The notes: generated by a model not told the origin, from the sequence alone. 64,000 nucleotides of DNA from Lepas anatifera (GCA_034440635.1 JAOTON010001709.1:124001-188000); one strand, 5' to 3'; counted from the first letter of the stretch, positions 1 through 10,796 are shown. Numbers and translations: made by a program.

Positions 1-1
1 C

Positions 2-1882
2 TTGCGAAGCCGTCGGTTTAGATTCAGGACAGGTAGCGTGCAGTCAGAGGAGCGAGCGCAGGGAAGCGGAACGGCCCAAGGTAGCGTGATCTCTGTGACC
101 ATGTTCGCTATCGCAATCAACGACATATCACATAACCTACCACGTAATATCAACACAGCTCTATTCGTAGACGATTTCAGCATGTGGGTAACGGCGTCGT
201 CCACAGCCGCTGCAGAAAGGCAGCTACAGCTCGGACTCACAAAGTTGCAGCGGTGGAGCTCCAAAAATGGTCTACAATTCTCAACGACAAAAACGAAATG
301 TATACATTTTTGCCGCAGACGCAGTCCGTGTGATGATCCCACATTAACTATGTATGGAGAAAGAATCCAGGTAGTCGCACATGCACGGTTCCTGGGCCTG
401 ACTTTTGACTCTAAGTTGACCTATATAAACCACTTTAAGGTTGTAAGGGAAAGGTGCTTCAAGGATCTGAACATTCTGAAGGTTATAACTAAGTTAAAGT
501 ATGGCGCAGACAGAAAAACACTTTTGATGTTGTACCGATCGCTAATCCGATCAAAAATTGAATATGGCTGCATGGTATACGATTCAGCCACGGAGACAGC
601 AAAATCTATGCTAAATACCATACATCACCATGCCATTCGAATTATCATCGGTGCATTCCGCACATCGCCTACCGCCAGCATACTCGTCGAGGCAAACGAG
701 ATGCCGTTAGACTTGCGACGTCGTGTCCTTGCGATGAAATACGCTCTAAAAATAAAACAGTCTCCAAACCATCCAACATACAGTAAGCTATTCTCTGATG
801 ACATCAGACACTCGGAAGAAAATCTATCCCGAAACAGACACCCTGGTCTCAGAATTGGAGTGTGGCTGAGGGAAGCAGGAGTTGACTGTGAACAGGTTGA
901 GACTTTCCAGAATCCCTTATTAGAACCATGGACTCTCCCAGAGCCTCAGGTGGACACCAGTTTGCTTGTTAAAACCAAGAATCTGCCGCCTGTTGCGGTC
1001 CGGCATATTTTCTGGGAACACGTAAATGACATGTATTCAGGTTTTGAGATATATTATACAGACGGATCTAAGACGGAGAGCGGTGTCGGATGTGCGTATG
1101 TAAGTGATGGAATTGAACAACGTTATACACTCCCTGTGACAGCATCAGTTTTTACTGCTGAACTTTACGCTATCTTCCGAGTTTTAGACCAGGTGTTACG
1201 GTCGAGGAGACGCAAATACGTTGCATTTACTGACTCACTGTCGTCTTTGCAAGCACTAACATCATTTGATTTTCACCCCTCATCGTCATATATTCTGGAA
1301 CTTATTCGGAATAAGATGCACAGAGCACACTGCCAACAAAAACAATTAACACTGGCATGGGTGCCCAGCCACGTGGGAGTGCCTGGCAATGAGCAATGTG
1401 ACACTGCGGCGAAGGATGCGTCACGGGGTATCGTGCCGTCAGGAATAAAAGTGCCTTACTCTGACTGTTTCCCTGCCATCAGGCAGTATGCATTCGAGTC
1501 TTGGCAACGGAGATGGGACAATGATCCCAAGGGCTCCAAATTGCGCCTTATGAACCCCAGGATCGGCGCGTGGTCATCGGCCAATGCCAGGTGCAGAACG
1601 GACGAGGTTGTTTTAGCCAGATTGCGTATAGGACACACACACTCCACTCACTCGTTCCTTCTGAGAGGAGAGGAGCCACCGGAATGCCCGCGATGTGGGG
1701 AACACCTCTCTGTTAAGCATGTTCTCACTGACTGCCGGGACTTTGAGATTGAGAGGAGGGCTCACTTCCCCGCAGATTTTTCACTCGGGTCCCTTATTGG
1801 TGAGTCGCCGTCAGTCGATGTGGCAACAATATCGGCTTTTCTAAAGAGTATCGCATTCAATGTCATTTATTCACCCTCGTAG
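2..1882 (+). CDS. LINE ORF2 C-terminal part: reverse transcriptase - RNase H - CCHC (partial)
   Basis: This is the polyprotein that copies the LINE RNA into the genome by target-primed reverse transcription. It has no upstream stop in this window, so it is a 5'-partial frame of 626 codons without internal stops. The RT active site reads FVDDF at about residue 55. A thumb/connection region follows. RNase H shows its acidic set: TDGS (D near 357), AELYA (E near 387), FTDSLSS (D near 411), PSHVGVPGN (H near 457) and a final D near 467. A zinc motif CPRCGEHLSVKHVLTDC lies near residue 565. The intact frame suggests a young copy. It is clearly diverged from the LINE on the minus strand at 48-55 kb, so at least two I-clade families occur here. 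Confidence 0.92.
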   Translation: MRSRRFRFRTGSVQSEERAQGSGTAQGSVISVTMFAIAINDISHNLPRNINTALFVDDFSMWVTASSTAAAERQLQLGLTKLQRWSSKNGLQFSTTKTKCIHFCRRRSPCDDPTLTMYGERIQVVAHARFLGLTFDSKLTYINHFKVVRERCFKDLNILKVITKLKYGADRKTLLMLYRSLIRSKIEYGCMVYDSATETAKSMLNTIHHHAIRIIIGAFRTSPTASILVEANEMPLDLRRRVLAMKYALKIKQSPNHPTYSKLFSDDIRHSEENLSRNRHPGLRIGVWLREAGVDCEQVETFQNPLLEPWTLPEPQVDTSLLVKTKNLPPVAVRHIFWEHVNDMYSGFEIYYTDGSKTESGVGCAYVSDGIEQRYTLPVTASVFTAELYAIFRVLDQVLRSRRRKYVAFTDSLSSLQALTSFDFHPSSSYILELIRNKMHRAHCQQKQLTLAWVPSHVGVPGNEQCDTAAKDASRGIVPSGIKVPYSDCFPAIRQYAFESWQRRWDNDPKGSKLRLMNPRIGAWSSANARCRTDEVVLARLRIGHTHSTHSFLLRGEEPPECPRCGEHLSVKHVLTDCRDFEIERRAHFPADFSLGSLIGESPSVDVATISAFLKSIAFNVIYSPS

Positions 1883-2017
1883 TTTTTTTCTCACTTCATT
1901 TATGTAGCAGACACACACAAATGGTAACACCACAGGGTTAGTACTTTTTACGTATAAACCTCCTTTTTATTAGCACCTGACCTGTTACAGCCCTCACAGT
2001 ACTTCATTTAATGTTAT

Positions 2018-2049
2018 GGGCGCCATATGACCCAGCTGTCGGTGCGCCC
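2018..2049 (+). promoter_or_regulatory. LINE 3'-end hairpin (putative RT recognition signal)
   Basis: GGGCGC at 2018-2023 can pair with GCGCCC at 2044-2049, closing a loop that contains CATATGACCC. It lies just upstream of the triplet tail. The same segment, with one compensated base pair, ends the SINEs at 20879-21060 and 21673-21855. LINE reverse transcriptases of the stringent type recognise such 3' structures. That assignment is inference. Confidence 0.6.
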
Positions 2050-2076
2050 AAAAACCCCAACAATGATGATGAATAT

Positions 2077-3120
2077 AAACACAATGCAAACAAAATGGGA
2101 GCTTTATCTCAATTCAGTCAGAAGTTTTGGCAAAACAACCACTCTCTGCTCCCGTGACCTGATATGACCTTTGAGAGGTCAGATGCTCAAAAACTCAACT
2201 TTATGGTCAAGATCGTGGTAAGAATAGACAGTTTGAGAATTTTCAGCCTTATCTATCCAGTATTTCCTGAAAACGAGTCCATTCTATTTTTCACCATAGA
2301 CTTAATGGGGTGACCAAAAAATTGACCACATCAAATTGAATCCTGGCTTCACCCCTGGCCCGATTGCTTTTCTCCGTTGGTACAAAATTTCAGAGCTCTA
2401 TCTCAAGCACAAGTCTCACAATCTTCTTCACTGCTAAGCATACTTTCGTCTTGCAAGCTCTACCTTCTACCGCCAGTTCGCGCACTTCCCCTCGGGCAGC
2501 CTGAGGGAAGCTGCTCAATCGTCGTCACAAATAACCCTGCTGATTTTTCAGTATCTAGGGTGAATAAGGAGACGCAGCTGGTTGCCATAGCTACCCCCAT
2601 TCGCTGGCTCTATGTGTGCCAAATTTCAAAGCTAAACTTTAAGTTTAAATTGGTTGAACAAGCGAACATTTAGGGACATATCAGGACTAAAAAATTGGCC
2701 AGATGCAGAACTCTGGGAGAAAACGCAGTGTCGGAGCAAACAACTTACTAGGCACAATTCAAATTGAAAATTGACCACAAAAAATGGCAATATCTTAGGT
2801 CACCAATATCGAAATTTCGAGATAGCAGATTTGTAGACCATAATGACCTTATCATATTGTGGAAGTTTCAAACTGATCGGTTTGCTAATGTTCCCTGGGC
2901 GCTGCTTCAAATTCGTAATTTTAAGTTTTGAGGTCGGGTCACTTGACCCTGAATAGCTCCTTGACCTGACATGACCTTAACTCATAAATTTGGTCAGATG
3001 TGTAAAATTGATTAGGAATAAGGTGCCGTAAGTTTCGTTGTTTTGCGTCTCTTCGTTTTTGAGCTATGTGGGAAAAACCGGGAGGGGGCGAATTTCTCCC
3101 CCCAGCGGGGCGCGTGTTAA
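2077..3120. mobile_element. TGACCT-rich TTAA-type MITE relic (truncated)
   Basis: The segment ends at 3117-3120 with GCGCGTGTTAA, preceded by a GGGGGCGAATTTCTCCCCCC palindrome. Its last 200 bp resemble the ends of the MITEs at 16524-17725 and 22126-23316: dense TGACCT/AGGTCA words, a GATGTGTAAAA motif and a GGGAAAAACCGGG block. The other terminus is not visible; it may have been lost next to the LINE. A 418-bp unit (2341-2758) is inserted in it. It is non-coding. Confidence 0.55.
2341..2758 (+). repeat. 418-bp repeat unit, copy A, flanked by TCAAATTGAA
   Basis: The unit is nearly identical to 3889-4283 in the same orientation. In copy A the unit is bounded by TCAAATTGAA at 2331-2340 and again at 2759-2768, which looks like a 10-bp target duplication. 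Its left end still carries about 17 bp of the terminal repeat of the hAT-like element that precedes copy B, so copy A probably arose from a copy B-like locus. I see no convincing coding sequence. Confidence 0.6.
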
Positions 3121-3306
3121 GTATTGTGCTCTTAGGGCGCGCACGAGTGTTCCGCCAGGGTGCTACTGCCCCCGAGGTGGCTTGGGGTATGGAAAATGTT
3201 TCCAAAATAGGGTAAAAAAGCCCAACGGAAAAATATTTCTATCTCTCTTTTCCCCTTTCCTAGGTATACCAGAAGGTTAAACATGTTTTTCAAAGATAGC
3301 CCGATT

Positions 3307-3888
3307 CAGGAGCATAGTCAAGGGGGCGGCAGGGACAGCCGCCCCCCCCTGAGGGCCCAAAGGGCCCTCCTGAGCCGTGGCGGATCTAGCCAGTGGGTTT
3401 GGGAGGGGCAAACCAAAGTCAAAAATCGAAAAGCAAAAAAAACTCGCGCCGCAAAAGCTGCACTTCAGTATCCCTTGCCAAAATAATTTTGGGTATTTGA
3501 GGCGAAAAGCAAAAACAAAAAACGCCACGGGAAGAAAAATATGGGCTCGAGATACTTTTCCAGTCGAAAGCTCAACATTTACACTGGTCTTAACTGGTTC
3601 TGTTTTGAAGTCGAGAGTTGAAGCACCAAAATCTTGCCTATAAACTAAAAAGGAGTCTGGGGAAAAAGAGGTCGACCACTTGGGGGGGGGCAAAACATAG
3701 TTTTGGCCCGAGATTTTCCCTTTTGGGGGAAAATGTCTCTTTTACCCCCCTGGGATCCGCCACTGCTCCTGAGCACACGGTTCTGTAACGAGCAGGGCAC
3801 TTTTTACCCATCAGGGCCCTTTTGGGGCTGTCGCAGGGGCCCTTTTCGGGGCGCCCCCCCCCTGAGTGAAATCCTGGCTACGCCCCTG
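3307..3888 (-). mobile_element. hAT-like MITE with GGCGTAGCCAGGAT termini, host of a nested MITE
   Basis: The right end reads ATCCTGGCTACGCCCCTG (to 3888) and the left end CAGGAGCATAGTCAAGG (from 3307), matching the ends of the element at 36494-36774. Flanking octamers are GCCCGATT (3299-3306) and GCCCGACT (3889-3896), a 7/8 match to an 8-bp duplication. A second MITE interrupts it at 3375-3765. The GC-rich interior has GGGCCC palindromes and no ORF. Confidence 0.75.
3375..3765. mobile_element. 391-bp hAT-like MITE (CAGTGGCGGATC termini), exact 8-bp TSD
   Basis: The left end is CCGTGGCGGATC and the right end is GATCCGCCACTG, that is, CAGTGGCGGATC inverted with one change. The octamer CTCCTGAG flanks it on both sides (3367-3374 and 3766-3773). 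Terminal CAGTG and an 8-bp duplication fit hAT. It has no transposase. It sits inside the GTAGCCAG element and is therefore younger than its host. Confidence 0.85.
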
Positions 3889-4283
3889 GCCCGACTGCTT
3901 CTCTCCGTTGGTACAAAATTTCAGAGCTCTATCTCAAGCACAAGTCTAACAATCTTCTTCACTGCTAAGCATACTCTCGTCTTGCGAGCTCTACCTTCTA
4001 CCGGCCGTTCGCGCACTTCCCCTCGGGCAGCCTGAGGGAAGTTGCTCAATCGTCGTCACAAATAACCCTGCTGATTTATCAGTTTCTAGGGTGAATGAGG
4101 AGACGGAGCTCGTTGCCATAGCTACCCCCATTCATTGGCTCTATGTGTGCCAAATTTCAAAGCTAAGCTTTATGTTTAAATTGGTTGAACAAGCGAACAT
4201 TTAGGGTCATGTCAGGACTAAAACATTGGCCAGATGCAGAACTCTGGGAGAAAATGCAGTGTCGGAGCAAACAACTCACTAGG
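3889..4283 (+). repeat. Repeat unit copy B (direct copy of 2341-2758)
   Basis: The sequence from GCCCGACTGCTTCTC to CTCACTAGGCAC aligns without large gaps to 2358-2755, with a few scattered substitutions. It starts directly after the right end of the hAT-like element at 3307-3888. No coding potential was recognised. Confidence 0.75.
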
Positions 4284-5590
4284 CACTTGCACTGTAGTCG
4301 CATGGTAAAAACAATGACTGCCCGTTGATATGGCTTTTTTGCTGATATCCCGAACGACACGTCCAAATTTCTTGCATGCAGGCCGAAAATTCTCGTCTTG
4401 CAAATGCACATTTTTTCTCAAATTTGTATTTTCGAAACCTCTCTACAAAGTTACGAGCAAAAAACCCTTAAGATTGTCGTGTGAAATTGCCGGGAATATC
4501 ATTTTTTCATATTATCTCATGAAATACTGAATGGAACTGGTGTTGTTACACCTTAATTGAAACGGGATGGTACGTGTTTTCATTTCCAGGCAATAGTCTA
4601 AGGTTTGAAGCTGTATTTGATGACTTATTGGCATATATGTCAAAATGAAAGGCCAAATTACAGACTATTTTTAGACCTATAACTTGCTTCGTGTTTTTTT
4701 TATTTTTTAGATTTCTTGATGTTAAAATGTTTTTCAAATGTTTTATTTATTTTTTGTACTGTAAATGAGCAAAATCTGACAGGGCTTTATCCAGTGATTA
4801 AATTAAAAGGAGAAAATATGAAAACATCATAAAACACGTTTACCACCGCTTTTCTTGATACGATTCCACGCATCCATCCAGCCAAAATTCGGCAAGCGGG
4901 GCCGCAGAGCTCCGACAATGTGATATCCAGATGTGCCACGATGTCATAATATCCAGGCATTTACATGCTCTCCAGACATTTCATTATCCCCCAGCATAAT
5001 GTGATTAACCCGCTCACCAAGCAAGAGCAGACAGACAGTCTGCAGGCGTGCATCCAGGATTTTCCTTTGCGCGAGGGCCTGGCTGAAGAAGGGGATGGCG
5101 AGTTGATGAAGGGCGGTGCTGGAATGCGAACCATGCCTTGACCAGGAAAACAGTCTACTGGAGGTATAAGCCATTAGCGAATCAATGAATCTATGAAACA
5201 GGGCTGGGGGTGGGCACTAAAATAACCCCTTAGTAGTGCTCAAATGGAAGCCAGCTGAAATTAAGAGGAAACACTAATTCAAACAATCTAGTGAACTCTA
5301 ATCAAAGGGAATGTTAAGCATACGACTCATTTGGAACTCTGGTGACTGTATCACCGATCACCAGACTTGAGGCTCCCAACGGCTGACTTGCAACACCCGC
5401 CCGTTTAAGGATATTTACACATTCGTGCACTTAAAGCAATATGAATGATGCCTGGCTGCGCTGATTTGGTTAATTTCTCCACAGGGGTCATGGCCGTGTT
5501 AAGCCAGAATAAGAGCAGCCAGGCATGCTTGATGTAGCATGGTAGACCAGTGGCCGATCTTTGATTAAATTTTCTTTTGATAGTTAGAGC
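4284..5590. other. Unassigned AT-rich stretch
   Basis: No repeat terminus, RNA gene or convincing coding frame was seen. The segment 4860-5170 is more GC-rich and carries a 76-codon minus-strand frame, but I recognise nothing in it. Confidence 0.4.
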
Positions 5591-5594
5591 AAGA

Positions 5595-5750
5595 ATAGCA
5601 AAGGCGGTTGCACGCATAAGTGTCGCCACCGGCAACAAAGTGGGGGGCCAGCCAAACTTCAACCTGATGCTGACAAAAAACTTTCATCAAGACCAAAAAC
5701 CGTTCGAATTTGGGCTCCTCGTTGCCCTCCGCAGCGGCTGGATATAAGAA
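5595..5750 (-). repeat. Dispersed repeat fragment, inverted relative to 54840-54995
   Basis: The reverse complement shares ordered blocks with 54840-54995: CCAGCCGCTGC, GAGGAGCCCAAATTCGA, TTTTTGGTC, CATCAGGTTGAAGTTTG-like and GCCGGTGGCGAC. Identity is clearly reduced, so this is an old repeat family. No termini were identified. Confidence 0.55.
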
Positions 5751-6331
5751 TGTCCGGCTTTCTCTCATTTTGACTGAGATAGAGGGGGGACTAAAACCTA
5801 TTTCAAACTTGTACAAGCGGTTTTTGTTGTGGGTACATGTAAAAATGATGACCCATTTTTTATTCTATGATTCTATCTTTCTTTAACCCTCCACATGATC
5901 ATTTTTTGTATGCCTGGAAATCGCCAGAATTCGACCCGTGTGAGCCCGGCATGCATATTCCTTCATATGTTTGTGTACCTTCCGACACTTATGCTCGAAA
6001 TGTGGTGAGTGGTATGTCGACTAAAAATGTATTGTTCATCCTTTTTGGTCAGTTGATCATCTTAGGTCATCATCTGCCCGCCTGAACTCATCAAGTGGTC
6101 ACCCAAACAACGGAAAAACTTGCATGTAAATATATTGTGAATATCACAGCCACGGATTGGTACAAAAAAGTAGACATCAATAAACACTAAAGAACAGTTG
6201 CTATCTGGCGTCCTACTGCTTGCTAATAGCACTGAGGGCCTCCTGGAATCTTTGAAGTATATGTCAACGTTGCAGGTGATCTTGCCGAGGTATGTGGCGA
6301 GGTTGGCAGCGTACTCAGCTGATGATAGGTT

Positions 6332-6513
6332 AAAAAAATTTGGGGCTTATCGACTCAACACCTGCCGGGTCCATATAGCGTCGCCAACTCTTTTTCTGTG
6401 GGAAGGGTTTCTCGGGAGTCAGCTTGCTTCTTGTTCAGGGAAGCCGCCGGGCCTTGAACCCGGGTCGGCTGCGTGGTAGCCAGCTGCGCTGACCACTCCA
6501 GTACCGCGCCCCC
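6332..6513 (-). mobile_element. tRNA-derived SINE with exact 13-bp target duplication
   Basis: On the minus strand it begins GGGGGGCGCGGTACTGGAG. It has an A-box-like GTGGTCAGCGCAGCTGGC and a B box CGGGTTCAAGGCCC, then the family tail (GAGTTGGCGACGC...TATATGGACCC) and a short A-run. CTGATGATAGGTT occurs at 6319-6331 and at 6514-6526, so both ends are defined. It is transcribed by RNA polymerase III in principle and depends on a LINE for movement. The hairpin in this copy is partly mispaired. Confidence 0.9.
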
Positions 6514-7968
6514 CTGATGATAGGTTCTTGCCATTCCTCTTCAGACGGAAGATTTCACTCGATTTGGGAAGGGACAGGGCTGAAGCCTTCGCATGCCTGA
6601 CTTCGATATACAACCGCTTGTTCTTAATGTCTTCATCTACTATGGAATTACCCATGAACTTTGGCACCTGCTCTGTCCTGGTAAAGGGACCGCCTTGCAG
6701 GGTGAGGGAGGCCAGGTCAGTGTTGCTTTGCTTATCCTGGGCGATGCTTGCGATCTGCTTGTCCGCCATTCCCTGCTTCTTCATTTCAGCCTGTTTCTTC
6801 TGCCAGGCCTCCAGGATCTCAGGAACACCTGTCTTTTTGCCATCTTCTTAAAGTGTCTAGTCATTTTTCCCTTCAAACAGCTCCATAGCCTTTGCCTTCA
6901 CCATGGAAGAGCTGACAGCCTTCATCTCCTTAGAACCTCTGACCTTCAGGCCATAGTTGATACAGCCCACATCCCATATGGAGAGGACGGTAAGCTTCAG
7001 CTGTGAGAGGTTCTCCCTGGTTTCAGACGATATCGGGAGAGTAGGGAAGGGAAGAACTTCCTGTCAATGGTAGCACCCTGGACGGAAAATGATCCAGCGC
7101 CTTGCTTTCAGGATCCATCATCGTGGGAGACAATGGTTGTCTTCTCGCCACTGCTCATCATCTTCTCCACAAGGCTGCTTAATCCCAGCGCCTCTCTCGC
7201 TCTCCTCATCTCTCTAATGTTCCTTTTGTCAGGCACTGTGTCCAGGTCAATGGTGTTTTCATCTTCATCAGACCTTTTCCATTTCACATTGAATAGCTCT
7301 TTGACGAAGCTGATGGTAGAGCCGATAGCCTGCTCCTTCGACATATGCAGCTCAGAGATACACCTGTCCAAGGCGGTGTGGTATTCCGGCCTGACACACT
7401 ACGCTTTTCTGAATGTGGCGGTAGCTTTCAGTAAGATGTCCAGTGTTCTCCGAACTGCCTTCTGCGACCAGGTTTCTCTTCCGCTTCTTGGAACTTCCTT
7501 TGGTGTCATCTCTTTCTTCATCCTCTCTGTCATTGTCCTCTGTCATGTTCTGGTTGTCGTCGTACTCTTCAGGAACTTCTACCTGCTCCTCCAACGTCTT
7601 CTTGTCTTTCTCCGACCTCTCCAGCCTCGTAAGGAAACTCTCCAAGTCCTTCTTCCTTCTGGTGTCCAGGGCCACCCATTTTCGGTCAACAAAACTATCA
7701 CACTGACCAACTCCATTCCTTGTCATCTGGTCTTTCCAGAACTAATCTTCATCCTTGGTCTCCTTGACTCCATAGTAATATTCCTGTTTCTTCCTGAAGG
7801 CAGTATCTATGGCCCGGATGGCCAGTCCCTCTTCGAGGCTCTTCAGGTAGGGTCCACGCTTTCCTTCACCCTCTGATTTGTCATTCTGGGCTTGGGGTGC
7901 TCTGCAGCTTCTTGAAGTCTTTGCACAGCAGGCGGATCTTGTTGACCACGTTTTTGGAAGACGTAGGG

Positions 7969-8265
7969 CATTGGCCGACGCAGGGGAGGGGGCATTCGGC
8001 CATGCCCCCCAAGCGCTGGAGGGGGCCACATTACCTTTTGGCCGCCCCAAAGGCCTGATAAATTTTTGAAAAATGCGCTTACACTAGGTCTGTAGAGAAA
8101 AATCTTCGCTCCCCTCCCCCCCCCAGGAGAGCGATCATGTACTTGGAGAGGTACCTTAGACTAGGTCTGTCGAGCACCCAAATCGCACGTCCCACCCCCA
8201 GCCCCCCCAGGAGGAGAGGCAGACATGGGTTTTTCCCCCAGAACTAGGGTCTGCATCCGCCACTG
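7969..8265. mobile_element. 297-bp hAT-like MITE inside the decayed gene
   Basis: The left end CATTGGCCGACGCAGGGG and the right end GGTCTGCATCCGCCACTG are imperfect inverted repeats of a CAGTGGCGGATGCAG-type terminus. Flanking octamers ACGTAGGG and AATTAGGG match at 6 of 8. Cutting it out at this duplication joins HWVWCNVYP to the downstream VVNKIRLL reading, which supports the boundaries. The interior has a duplicated ACTAGGTCTGT...CCCC block and no ORF. Confidence 0.7.
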
Positions 8266-8530
8266 AATTAGGGTAAACATTGCACCACACCCAGTGCTCA
8301 CACAGCTCCTCTGCCACCTGCTCCGACGCCCACTCCCTGGTTTTCTTTGTAATGAACCCTTGGGTCTTGGCACCAGGAACCAGATAATCTTTTCCAGCAC
8401 TTCTCTCTTGGACGGCAGGTAAGAGGAGGTGAAAGTCTTTCTGGAGTGGATTGTGGTCGAGCCAAGACTCATGCTACACTTAGAATGGATTCGGAAAACA
8501 ATCATCCCGACACTTTTAAGGCTTTGAAAC

Positions 8531-10281
8531 AAAAAAGGAGCTTAATTAGTTATTATTTCATGGATGATACATTATTCACCTGAGTCGTTACGGTAGAGGC
8601 TTCAACTTTTTCTAACCATACGAAACAGTATGATATAAATTTATGTGTCCAATCTATTGGATCATTTTATTATAACATGGAAGCGTTTATCTAGCCAGTA
8701 AATCACAAGAAGTACCATTTAACTACGACAGAGAAGTACCGATGTTGTCTATAAGCATTCACATCCACGAGCTAAGCACAATTGAGTCGGTATGGCGGAA
8801 AACTACCTGACTGGAGAGGCTGGAATTGTGCGACGGAAGTGAAATTTGAGTCGCAATGTGGAGGGTTAAGATAACATTTTATATAAGTAAAAACCACCTT
8901 TTAATCAACTTTAGAGCTAACCACAGCTAAATCCACTTGTAGAACACCAAAAATTATCTTTCTTTGGCGCTGGCCCCCCCTCTAACTGAGATCAGGAAAT
9001 TTTTGGCCAAAAAGTGGGGGGGGGGCCAGGCCCCCTGGCCCCCTTTTTCCGACGCGTATGGTTGCACGTCTTTTACGGAACTGATAGATACTATTAAATA
9101 TTATACCATATCTTGTTTTTACTAAGCTTAGGGAGGGCCTACGGTGTAAGTTGTGTTTAAATGCAATATGCATTGAATTAATTTGATTCAGCTACATGAT
9201 TCAGCCAACATCTTAATGCTGGGTACTCGCATAGTAGGAAAATTTCACGTTGGAGTGAGGGCCATAACCTGGCGGATGGTGTCGTATCGGAACGCCTGCG
9301 AGTCTTATCTTTTCCGTATGCGGACCCTTTGAATCCCCAACTATACCCCAACAAGCAGGCTCGGCCTCTCTGCCGTAGCCGCCACCCTACCCACGCAAGT
9401 GTTGCAACACTCCACGACCCATTCCTCGAAATAAGCTTCCCCCTTTGCTCTACGACATTTACTTAAACACCCCTCCCACAAAATTATCCACATACTTAAG
9501 AGGCGGTCAAAGGTGCATTGCGCAGAACGCCTTATACTGAGCCTTTACCACTGTAGGTTTTGCGCCCCTGTTCGGTAATAACAAATACCTGCTACACCAT
9601 TCTCGGATAGTCGTGTTAAGGTATTGCAGCGTAAGTGAATACCTCCTGTGTTCGTCCAGACCGGAGAAACGCGAGTTACTGGCGATGTATGATTTATTTT
9701 ATATACGTGCGAGATCATTGTTAAACCATTTCCGATGTATTGAGCAATACCATTATTGCACTGTTAACACAAATCGTATTATGCATGTCAAACAATGTAC
9801 AGCTCATATGCGTCCAGAACGGAAGAGGCAGGCCTGGATGAAAAAGCAAAGGGTTAGATTTGTCAATAATCATGTCAAACATTGGTGAAATTTATCTCGG
9901 ACACTCCTGCATTTGTATCTGTGTTTGTATTTATTTATGTAAACGAGCAACAGGTAAAACCCACTTATAGCTCAAGTCAAATAAGTAAAACAAAGACATG
10001 ATATTCACAATGAAATGATACAAATGATATCCATGACATTCCGACATGGGAAACAAAACTAAGCGCTCGTCCTAACTTTTAATGTAATTAAAAACCTTCG
10101 TATAGATAAAACATGATCATGACATAAAGACTCTAAAATAATAAAAGTGGGTATATAAGATTAGTAGATAAAACCACAAGAGAAAAGACAAGATAAGAGG
10201 TAAAAGCTTCCACCCAAACAATAAGAGCCACACGACAACAAAAATGGGTGCTGCTTGTCGAACTTCACCACAGCTCCTTTG
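8531..10281. other. Unassigned non-coding stretch
   Basis: It is mostly AT-rich. A G-run/C-run block at 8965-9055 (CCCCCCTC...GGGGGGGGGCCAGG...CCCC) looks like the end of a degraded inverted-repeat element. A 91-codon plus-strand frame at 9613-9888 has no recognisable domain and I do not call it a gene. Confidence 0.4.
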
Positions 10282-10688
10282 AAGGGAATGTGACACCTTC
10301 ATAGCGTGATTTTAAGTGATATATCCAAGTTGTAAAGCACGCCGAAAAACCTGGTACTCTACATATTAATTGTCCTGCAACTCAAAATTTCCGTAGAGAA
10401 AAATTAAAAACTACCTGAAATGTAACTCTCATGTACCTCAAGCAGCAGGCCACACTTGTCATGGCTGTTGGTGTGACGACATATGCTGACGTCATGGTGA
10501 GTGTCAGCCAATCGAAGCCCTTGAAGCCTATGGAATATGGTAGTGGTTTCCAGATCAAGACATCATCCACAGGCGGATAATTATTTTTTTCCTCGAGGTG
10601 CATTTTAAAAACCAAAATATTGCGTTCATTGTGCATTTTCCCTAATTATAATAAATTCCAGGATTCAACCAAGGTGCCACATTCCCTT
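10282..10688 (-). mobile_element. MITE with AAGGGAATGTGGCACC termini, copy 1
   Basis: The terminal repeats are AAGGGAATGTGACACCTT at the left and AAGGTGCCACATTCCCTT at the right. The body matches the copy at 34376-34814 in inverted orientation. A perfect TGACGTCA palindrome lies at 10487-10494. No clear target duplication was found. It is non-coding. Confidence 0.75.
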
Positions 10689-10796
10689 TTAAGATCTGGC
10701 ATAAGAACACATGCACTCAAAATTATTAAAAGAGGCACGTAAGGCATTAATGATTTAAGAGTATTAAGAGTAAGGCACGAATAAAAACACCTCGCA

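Larger units (their letters stand above)
1..2076 (+). mobile_element. I-clade non-LTR retrotransposon, 3' half (cut by window start)
   Basis: The element enters from the left window edge. It carries the end of a reverse transcriptase/RNase H ORF, then about 190 bp of 3' UTR ending in a short GC hairpin (2018-2049) and an ATGATGAAT trinucleotide-like tail near 2065-2076. RNase H plus a C-terminal CCHC motif plus a triplet tail is typical of the I clade. The 5' half, including the endonuclease and ORF1, lies outside the window, so completeness cannot be judged. Confidence 0.88.
6080..8530 (-). pseudogene. Decayed multi-frameshift coding sequence, family not recognised
   Basis: Reading down the minus strand, successive frames give protein-like segments. 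These are TSSYLPSKREVLEKIIW (about 8440), TKKTREWASEQVAEELCEHW (about 8330), VVNKIRLLCKDFKKLQ (about 7920), an AIDTAFRKKQEYYYGVK segment (about 7790), an acidic then basic tract with KKRKRN that looks like a nuclear signal (about 7500), an SKEQAIGSTISFVKELFNVKW segment core (about 7310), LTVLSIWDVGCINYGLKV (about 6960), and a tail ending at a stop near 6082. At least five frameshifts or stops separate them. No introns are needed to explain the order. A hAT-like MITE (7969-8265) and a SINE (6332-6513) are inserted, and removing each one at its duplication restores colinear reading. It could be a dead processed gene or a dead transposon gene. I cannot name it. Confidence 0.6.

Noticed and set aside
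7067..7876. A 269-codon plus-strand hydrophobic frame over the decayed gene
   Set aside because: It is the antisense shadow of the minus-strand relic; the minus strand gives the protein-like composition and colinear segments.
9613..9888. A 91-codon plus-strand gene
   Set aside because: No recognisable domain, no homologous copy in the window, AT-rich context; the length is within chance expectation.
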